In this document: positions 31,676 through 37,715 of the stretch, in pieces | How the letters are laid out: the number at the start of each line of letters is the position of its first letter | How positions within the stretch are numbered: position 1 is the first letter of the stretch | Source of the DNA: Treponema sp. | GTDB lineage: Bacteria; Spirochaetota; Spirochaetia; Treponematales; Treponemataceae | Length of the DNA: 37,715 nt | Assembly (NCBI GenBank): GCA_024690865.1 | Contig: JAILON010000129.1 | Coordinates: 1 to 37,715, forward strand | Direction: 5' to 3' | Translations under genes and position numbers: made by a program | Notes under the pieces: generated by a model | The model's input: only the letters and a program-made list of their open reading frames with translations | What the model was told of the DNA's origin: nothing | Database searches by the model: none

Positions 31676-32843
31676 TTACAATTCTCCTTCGGAGGCTTTT
31701 TGTAAGAGGGACTGCTTGAGTTCGGCGCAGTCGGCGATTTGTTTGGTGTAGATTTCCTGCAGCTGGAGGCCCTTTTCGCTGAGGGTGTCGAGTTCTTCTA
31801 CGATTCGTTTTTGCTCGGAGAGCGGGGGAAACAAACTTCATAATTTAAAATTTGTTTTCCTCTAATATGTGGAACTCCTACGCCAGTTTGTTGTTCTATT
31901 AAATATTTAGAGAATCCTTGCTCTTGAAGAGCATAGTATAAATAGGCGCTTAATAATTTATTTGAGGTTCGCAATGCTGCTGTTCGCTGAACCAGTAACG
32001 ATGGCAGTTCATTTTTTGTAATTTTAGAAATTTTCAATCCGCTTTTAATCCACGGTCTATCCATTGCGAGAACAATATCGGAATCTTGTAATTCAAATCT
32101 TTTTAATTCTGAGTACTGTTCTTTAGGCCACCTTTTTACTGTTTCCCATCTAAAAGAACAATGCATAATATTATCGCCACAAATTAACAATGTATCGTTG
32201 TCATCTGTTGTATATCCTTTGCTATCGAAAGCATATCCACTTATTAATTCACAAACCTCTCCCAATCTTTTCTTTTCCCAAGTGGTGTTGCTGAAGGCTT
32301 TGGTGATCTGGGACTGGAACAAATCTTTTGCGTTCTGCAGGTTGGTTTGGGCGTTTGCCTTTAGTGTTTCCAGCTGTGCAAATTTTTCATCCAGGATTTT
32401 GACTATGCGCTTTTGTTCTTCGAGGGGTGGAACAGGGATTTCAAATGACAATACTTCATTCATATCTGCTCTTGGCATTCTAGCCCCAGTACAGGTTTCA
32501 TTAATACTATTAATTGTTTTATCAGATAATAGCCACAGTTTTAAATAAGATGCTAACAAATCCTTTTTTACTCGAATTGGAAATATTTCTGTGGAACAAT
32601 GTCCAGAGAATTCGGCCAGATATACTTTGCCTAAATAAGGTCTCAACCGGCCAAAGAGGGCATCATTTTCTTCAAAGAAGAAAGTTGAACTCTGAACCGA
32701 AGTAATGTTCTCTGTACCTAAGAAAATACCTGTTTTCGATTCTATATCTTCCATTCCTACATATGGAAGGTCATCATATTTTCCTTGCTGCTTAAATATG
32801 TACACACAGCTCCAAGTTTCTTTATTTTCCAATCTTTTTTCAT
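31676..32843 (-). pseudogene. hsdS: Type I specificity subunit HsdS with two one-base frameshifts
   Basis: HsdS should start at 32843 (MKKDWKIKKLGAVCTYLSSK). It shifts frame at a GG near 32783-32784 and continues with GKYDDLPYVGMEDIES through two target-recognition segments separated by PPLEEQKRIVKILDEKFAQL. It then shifts again at a five-C run (31824-31828) before FPPLSEQKRIVEELDTLSEK and the end ASEGEL at 31676. Each shift is one base short. The unshifted central frame of 344 codons is intact. The gene starts 1 bp after the nuclease gene stop. It would give the type I complex its target site. Confidence 0.88.
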
Positions 32844-32844
32844 A

Positions 32845-33840
32845 TTATGCCTCTGAGTTATCCAAAAAGAGTTTCAATCTCTGCTGCAATACATGCTTGT
32901 CCGGCAGATGCAATTTATACTCTGCAACCATAGTTGGAGAAAGACTGCGGCTTAGAGCATATTCAACAACATCGTCATCTTTGTCGCGACATAAAAGAAT
33001 ACCAATACTCGGGTTTTCCTTTTCTTTTTTTACATCACGATCTAATGCCTCAAGATAGAAATTCAACTGACCTAAGTGTTCCGGTTCAAATTTTCCTGTT
33101 TTCAGTTCAAAGGCAACAAGGCATTGCAGTTCACGGTGATAAAACAACAAATCAATAAAAAAGTCTGAATTGCCAACCTGCACTCTGTACTCTTCGTCTA
33201 TAAAAATAAAGTCTTTGCCAAGTTCAAGAATAAACTGCTTCATATTGCGAACAAGAGCTTTTCTCAAATCCTTTTCGTCATGCTTTGGTGGAAGTCCCAA
33301 AAATTCCAGCGTATAACTGTCACGAAATATTTCGCTTGCATTCGGAACAATTTTATTAACAGACTGAGGAACAATGAGTGTGTTTTTTGAATATGATTCA
33401 AAAAGGCCTGAATCTATTTGACGATTAAGCTCTCGAACGCTGTAATGCTCTGTTATAGATTTCTTAATATAAAATTCTCTTTCTTCATAACTTTTGCAGC
33501 GTGAAAAAATCTGCAAATTTTGCGACCAGGACAATTCTCTCAACAGCGTTGAGAGTTTTTCATCATTTTTATAGGTTTCATAGAACTGCTTCATCCGCCA
33601 TAAGTTTTTATCAGAAAAACCTGAAAGTTCAGGAGTGTTTTTTGAGATATATACAGCAAGTTCCTTTACAATACCTTTTCCCCATTCAGAACTTTCCACT
33701 TTTTCGCTTATATATTTTCCAAGCGAATAATATAAATCTATCAGGGTTTTATTTACGGAAGAATAGGCTTTTATTCGTGCCTGTTTTATCATCGTTACAA
33801 TGTTTTCAAAATCCTGCTTCTTGAAAATTTCATTTTCCAT
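32845..33840 (-). CDS. DUF1016 (YhcG-type) PD-(D/E)XK nuclease
   Basis: The 331-residue protein has the two DUF1016 parts: an N-terminal helical domain (IDLYYSLGKYISEKVESSEW, LRELSWSQNLQIFSRCKSYE) and a C-terminal PD-(D/E)XK domain (FFIDLLFYHRELQCLVAFEL with the catalytic Asp, then ELKTGKFEPEHLGQLNFYLE with ExK). Such nucleases are often found inside type I operons. GGAGAAG precedes the ATG at 33840. It is complete although its neighbours are frameshifted. Confidence 0.92.
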   Translation of the reverse strand: MENEIFKKQDFENIVTMIKQARIKAYSSVNKTLIDLYYSLGKYISEKVESSEWGKGIVKELAVYISKNTPELSGFSDKNLWRMKQFYETYKNDEKLSTLLRELSWSQNLQIFSRCKSYEEREFYIKKSITEHYSVRELNRQIDSGLFESYSKNTLIVPQSVNKIVPNASEIFRDSYTLEFLGLPPKHDEKDLRKALVRNMKQFILELGKDFIFIDEEYRVQVGNSDFFIDLLFYHRELQCLVAFELKTGKFEPEHLGQLNFYLEALDRDVKKEKENPSIGILLCRDKDDDVVEYALSRSLSPTMVAEYKLHLPDKHVLQQRLKLFLDNSEA

Positions 33841-33859
33841 ATTCTTCTCCATTTTTGAT

Positions 33860-33973
33860 GTCGCATTTTGCGACTTCAAATTAAATTGGATATCACAATT
33901 TGTGATATCAAGTTTGTTCAAAGTCGCAATTTGCGACCTTGAAGATTCGTGATGTCACAATCTGTGATATCAC
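33860..33973. promoter_or_regulatory. Four alternating palindromes in front of the nuclease gene
   Basis: Two types alternate: GTCGCA-TTT-TGCGAC (33860-33874), GATATCACAA with TTGTGATATC (33889-33909), GTCGCAATTTGCGAC (33923-33937) and GTGATGTCACA with TGTGATATCAC (33949-33973). They fill the gap upstream of the ribosome binding site. They could be operators or recombination or methylation-linked sites. In frame they read as RSQIATL, DITNCD and KSQNATS. Confidence 0.8.
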
Positions 33974-34090
33974 GGGGGCGTTGCGGGGGTGCGCTCGAAA
34001 CTGCGTCCTCCCGGACTTGTTGCGAATACCCCCGCAGAGAGGGTAGCGACCAACGAAGTGGTCGCGCAGGGGGAGACTTCCCCCTCCCCA

Positions 34091-35532
34091 TTACAATCCT
34101 TTCAAAATCTCCTCGGCCTCTTTATTCAGCTCGCGCATTTCTTTGATAATCTCGGCCGGTTCGCGAAGGTGTTTTTCTTCCTTCTTGTTCGGATTCTTTA
34201 CGCTCAGGTCAGGGTGTCGGGATTGAGGTCGCTTACATTGAGGCTCCAGCTGTTCGGGCTTGAGGATTTGGTTTTCTGGAGGGCGACAAAGTCGGCAAGG
34301 TCGGCTTCGGTGAGCGGGTTCGTTTTGCCAAGGTTGCGGTCCAGGTTGAGCTGGTAGTACCAGATTTTTTCTGTGGGCTTTCCTTTTTCGAAAAAGAGGA
34401 CTACGGTTTTTACGCCAGCGCCTGTGAAGACTCCGCTCGGACAGTCGAGGATTGTATGAAGGTTGCAGCTTTCCAGAAGCTCTCGGCGAAGGGCTATGCT
34501 TGCGTTGTCTGTATTGCTCAGGAAGGTGTTTTTGATTACCACACCTGCACGGCCGCCTGCCTTGAGCATTTTGATGAAGTGCTCCATAAACAGATATGCG
34601 GTTTCGCCGGTTTTAATGGGGAAGTTCTGCTGGATTTCGCTCCGCTCTTTTCCGCCAAACGGGGGATTTGCAAGGATTATTTGTTTGCGGTCGCGCTGCT
34701 GGATTGTACTCAGGTCTTCGGCAAGGGTGTTTGTGTGCATGATGTTGGGCGCTTCTACGCCGTGGAAAATCATGTTCATGATTCCGATGATGTAGGCGAG
34801 GCCTTTCTTTTCTTTGCCGTAGAAGGTCTGCTTCTGGAGTATCTGCTTCTGCTCTACGGTCTGTGCTTTTCCGTTCAGGTAGTTGAATGCTTCGCAGAGG
34901 AAGCCGGCGCTTCCGCAGGCTCCGTCGTAGATGGTGTCTCCGATTTTTGGCTCTACCACGCGGACGATTGTGCGGATGAGCGGACGCGGTGTGTAATATT
35001 CCCCTCCGTTGCGGCCGGCGTTTCCCATCTTGTGGATTTTGCTTTCGTACAGGTGGCTCATTTCGTGCTTGTCCGTGCTGCTCTGGAAATGGAGTCCGTC
35101 TGCGTAGTTGAGGATTTCGCGCATGTTGTAGCCGGAGACTATTTTGTTTTTGAGTTCGCTGAATATTTCGCCTATTTTATATTCGAGGGTGTCCGGGGTT
35201 GTGGCGGTTGCCTTGAAGTTCTTGAGGTAGGGAAAGAGCTTGAGGTTTACAAAGTCTGAAAGGTCGTCTCCGGTCATGGCGTTTTTGTGGTCTATTTCGC
35301 CGGAGGGAGTTTTGGGGCAGGCCCAGGTGTTCCATCGGTATTCTTCTTTTATGATGTAGCTGTAGTCTTTCCCCTGCAGGGCCATCTCGTCGCTGCGTTC
35401 TATTTCCAAATCGTCAAGGTACTTCAAGAAGAGGATCCAGCTGGTCTGTTCTACGTAGTCCAGTTCGTTGGAACAGCCTGCCTCTTTCCACAGGATGTCG
35501 TCTATGTTCTTGAAGATTTGCTCGTAGTTCAT
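34091..35532 (-). pseudogene. hsdM: Type I DNA methyltransferase HsdM, C-terminal frameshift
   Basis: The main frame (442 codons, 34204-35532) contains the whole catalytic part: the N-terminal helical domain (DILWKEAGCSNELDYVEQTS), AdoMet motif I DTIYDGACGSAGFLCEAF and motif IV QIILANPPFGGKERSE. It stops at NPDTLT. One base later the normal end DLSVKNPNKKEEKHLREPAE...EEILKGL continues in another frame to 34091, so one base is missing near 34209. Loss of 40 C-terminal residues may weaken assembly with HsdS. It modifies adenine at a site set by HsdS. The ATG is 6 nt from a -10-like TATTAT. Confidence 0.92.
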
Positions 35533-35538
35533 AGGGTA

Positions 35539-35544
35539 ATAATA
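35539..35544 (-). promoter_or_regulatory. -10 box of hsdM, predicted leaderless
   Basis: On the minus strand TATTAT is followed by 6 nt and the ATG at 35532. No Shine-Dalgarno or strong -35 is present. Confidence 0.4.
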
Positions 35545-35583
35545 GTAGAAAGTACAAAAGATTTATAGTCCTTTTTTAGGGTA

Positions 35584-35643
35584 CAGGGCAGGCCAGCGCC
35601 CGGCTTTTGAAACAACGGCCCCGCGATGGACAGGCCTGCCCTG
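35584..35643. repeat. 11-bp inverted repeat with 38-bp spacer
   Basis: CAGGGCAGGCC (35584-35594) pairs perfectly with GGCCTGCCCTG (35633-35643). More copies of CAGGGCAGG follow near 35656. The gap 35533-35793 has no gene. Confidence 0.7.
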
Positions 35644-35790
35644 CGCCCCATCTTGCACAGGGCAGGGCAAGCCCCGGCCCTGCGACAGGTCAACATGACT
35701 GCACGGCTGCGTCCAGAAGCCCTTCCAGCACGCTTTTGGAAGGCATATTCCTGCCGGCCGCTCCGCTTACTCCCCAAAGCGGGGAAAATG

Positions 35791-35913
35791 TGTTATAATG
35801 AAAGGACAGCCCCCGTTTCCGGGGGCCCGGTTGCCGCCACAGGCCTTAGTCGCCGCGGTTTGGGTCCGGAAGCTTTCCGGGGCTGTACAGACCCTTTTAC
35901 AGGAAGGTTCCTC
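35791..35913 (+). promoter_or_regulatory. Extended -10 promoter and structured ~108-nt leader of the sensor gene
   Basis: TGT-TATAAT (hexamer 35794-35799) should start transcription near 35806. The leader holds a perfect hairpin GCCCCCG-TTTC-CGGGGGC (35809-35826), a CCGGAAGCTTTCCGG palindrome and an AGGAAGG site before the ATG at 35914. The first hairpin lacks a T-run, so it is not a terminator. Confidence 0.6.
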
Positions 35914-37715
35914 ATGCGCCCGACGTCCAAGACCAGATTCCTCATTTCACTGATGCTTCTCATTCCGTGGCTTCCCCTGCCCCTGCTGACGGTGAAGGCC
36001 TCTGCCCAGTCTGCGGCAGACAAGTCCGCGGCAAGCCAATCTACGGCAGCCCAGCCCGTCCGTACCGGGGACGTGGGGGACGACCCGCGCGGCAGGCTGG
36101 ACCAGTCTTTCCTGGACGATCTGGTGCGCAAGAACTGGGACACGGCGGACGGGCTTCCCGGCATGACGATTACGACGCTCATGCAGGACCAGAAGGGCTA
36201 CGTCTGGATCGGGACCTACGATGGACTGGTGCGCTTTGACGGGGTTGACTTCACCACCTACAGCCGCTCGACCGACGAGCGGTACGACTTTGCCTCCGCC
36301 CGCTCGATTATCCAGGACTCGCGGGGCGACATCTGGGTGGGCCATAACGACGAGGGCCTGACCCGCATCGCTGCAAGCGGGGAAATCTCCAAGCTGACGA
36401 TAGATGACGGGCTTCCCAACAACAAGGTGAACGCGCTCTGCGAGGACGACGACGGCAACATCTGGGTGGGAACTTCGTCCGGCCTCTGCTACATCACCCC
36501 GGAGGAGGTCATGGTGGAGCCCTACGGCCTTGCCCAGCTGGAGATGGAAAACATCCTGGTCCAGCACCTCTTCTGCGACAGCCGGGGGCGGGTCTGGGTC
36601 TCGACCGGGAGTGAAGGGGACTGCTTCGTATACGAAGACGGCATGCTGACCCGCTTTGCGGGCATACGGAGCATCCCGGACTTCGCCATCTCGGTTGTCA
36701 CCGAGGATGCGGAGGGGGCGATGTGGTTCGGCGGTTCGCCCGCCTATGCGGTCAGGGTCAAGGACGGTGAGGAGACGGTCTATGAGGTGTCGCCGGACGG
36801 CAAGTCCGCCCTGAACGTGAACTCGATAACGCACGACTCGGCGGGCAACGTCTGGATTGGCTCCGACGCGGGAATCATGGTGCTGCACGGCGGCAGCCAT
36901 TCCCACTACACCGCGAAGAACGGGCTTCCCGACAACGGGGTCGTGTTCATCATGGAAGATTACGAGGGGAACATCTGGATTGCCCTGAACCGGGGCGGTC
37001 TGCAGAAGCTCAGCAAGGGCAAGTTCCGCCCGGTGAGGCTGCCCGTCAGCGCGAACAGCATCTGCGAGGACAGGAGGCGCGGGGTGACCTGGATTGCCTG
37101 CGACGACGGCCTCCGCTGCTACAAGGACGGCCAGTTCGTCGAGAACGCGGTCACGGACTACTGCAAGGGCTTCCGCGTCCGTCACGCGGGCCTGACACGG
37201 GACGGGGAGCTTTTGATTTCGTCCTATTCGTCCGTGCCGCTGGTCAGGGTGCTGCCTGACGGGAGCATCAGGGGCTGGACGACGGAGGACGGGATTGCCG
37301 CCAAAAAGGGGCGGGTCGCGATAAAGACGGCGGGCGGCGACTATTACGAGGGAACCCCGAACGGCCTTTCGATAATCCACCACGAGGACGGGCACATCTC
37401 CACGCTTACTCGGGACGACGGATTCACCAACCACTACATCATGTGGCTCTTCGAGGATTCTGAAGGCCGGGTCTGGGCGGGGACGAACGGCGGGGGCGTG
37501 TTCGTGCTGGAGGACGAGCGGATAACGAGGCATTACACGAACGAAGACGGTCTTGCCGGAAATGTCATATTCAAGATCCTTGAGCACGACGGGGGAATCT
37601 GGATAGCGACGGGTACGGGGCTTTCCCGATATATGGAAGCAAAGGACAGCTTCATCTGCTTCAACTCGCGCAACGGCCTGGGGACGGACAGCGTGTTCCA
37701 GATGATATGCGACGA
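35914..37715 (+). CDS. Reg_prop beta-propeller sensor, 3' end beyond the window
   Basis: The first 600 residues are seen. A signal peptide (FLISLMLLIPWLPLPLL) is followed by a Ser/Ala-rich spacer and at least ten Reg_prop blades, each with the pattern DxxGxIWVGTxxGL (for example GYVWIGTYDGLVRFDG, NIWVGTSSGLCYI, NVWIGSDAGIMVLHGG, GRVWAGTNGGGVFVLE). Such periplasmic seven-blade pairs sense extracellular ligands, often polysaccharides, and are normally joined through a membrane helix to a histidine kinase or a GGDEF cyclase. The output domain lies outside the window, so its type is unknown. Confidence 0.92.
   Translation, partial: MRPTSKTRFLISLMLLIPWLPLPLLTVKASAQSAADKSAASQSTAAQPVRTGDVGDDPRGRLDQSFLDDLVRKNWDTADGLPGMTITTLMQDQKGYVWIGTYDGLVRFDGVDFTTYSRSTDERYDFASARSIIQDSRGDIWVGHNDEGLTRIAASGEISKLTIDDGLPNNKVNALCEDDDGNIWVGTSSGLCYITPEEVMVEPYGLAQLEMENILVQHLFCDSRGRVWVSTGSEGDCFVYEDGMLTRFAGIRSIPDFAISVVTEDAEGAMWFGGSPAYAVRVKDGEETVYEVSPDGKSALNVNSITHDSAGNVWIGSDAGIMVLHGGSHSHYTAKNGLPDNGVVFIMEDYEGNIWIALNRGGLQKLSKGKFRPVRLPVSANSICEDRRRGVTWIACDDGLRCYKDGQFVENAVTDYCKGFRVRHAGLTRDGELLISSYSSVPLVRVLPDGSIRGWTTEDGIAAKKGRVAIKTAGGDYYEGTPNGLSIIHHEDGHISTLTRDDGFTNHYIMWLFEDSEGRVWAGTNGGGVFVLEDERITRHYTNEDGLAGNVIFKILEHDGGIWIATGTGLSRYMEAKDSFICFNSRNGLGTDSVFQMICD

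Noticed and set aside
35947..37587. A 546-codon minus-strand frame
   Set aside because: It is the antisense of the Reg_prop sensor and has no family features; long antisense frames are expected in GC-rich genes.

Overview
The window looks like a chromosomal segment at or beside the replication origin of a spirochaete, most probably a gut or rumen Treponema. That name is an inference. It rests on the dnaA sequence, a secreted protein and a lipoprotein with a relaxed lipobox, a Reg_prop sensor, and the mix of GC-rich core genes with AT-richer acquired genes. No rRNA or tRNA gene was recognised. Nearly all genes from 1 to 21.3 kb lie on the minus strand. To the right, outside the acquired restriction locus, most lie on the plus strand.

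Region 1 (1-10.6 kb) is an accessory island of small single-domain enzymes: a VOC protein, several GNAT acetyltransferases (one ZmaR-like), two SAM methyltransferases, a cupin, an AraC regulator, a Fic protein and a ClbS/DfsB-like protein. At least three broken genes sit between the intact ones. Region 2 (10.6-14.35 kb) holds a transglutaminase-like protein, a membrane protein, an uncharacterised two-gene module (DUF4869 plus a P-loop/TOPRIM-like protein) and a CPBP protease.

Region 3 (14.35-24.5 kb) is the origin neighbourhood. It contains six 23-bp iterons and a DnaA-box cluster beside an AT-rich stretch (14.49-14.89 kb), dnaA (not next to dnaN), a DUF1796 protein, RdgB, a DUF2156/GNAT pair, three 16-bp iterons, a second DnaA-box cluster (21.90-22.03 kb) and four parS sites (21.92-23.74 kb). 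Three of the parS sites head copies of a ~110-bp repeat that flank a YunG-like gene.

Region 4 (24.5-30.6 kb) carries ordinary genes: a GNAT, a PAP2 phosphatase, an Asp/Glu racemase-family protein, an alpha/beta hydrolase, ArgA, a rhomboid protease and a lipoprotein. Region 5 (30.7-35.5 kb) is a decayed type I restriction locus: hsdM, a DUF1016 nuclease, hsdS, a truncated zeta-like toxin with a small partner, and an hsdR stump. It shows four one-base frameshifts. Region 6 (35.8 kb to the end) is a secreted Reg_prop sensor, cut by the window edge, with a structured leader.

A theme across the window is promoters whose -10 box ends only 6-9 nt before the start codon, with no Shine-Dalgarno sequence. 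This predicts leaderless mRNAs for dnaA, rdgB, fic, the rhomboid gene, the CPBP gene, the AraC gene and hsdM. All product calls come from reading the sequence. No database search was run.
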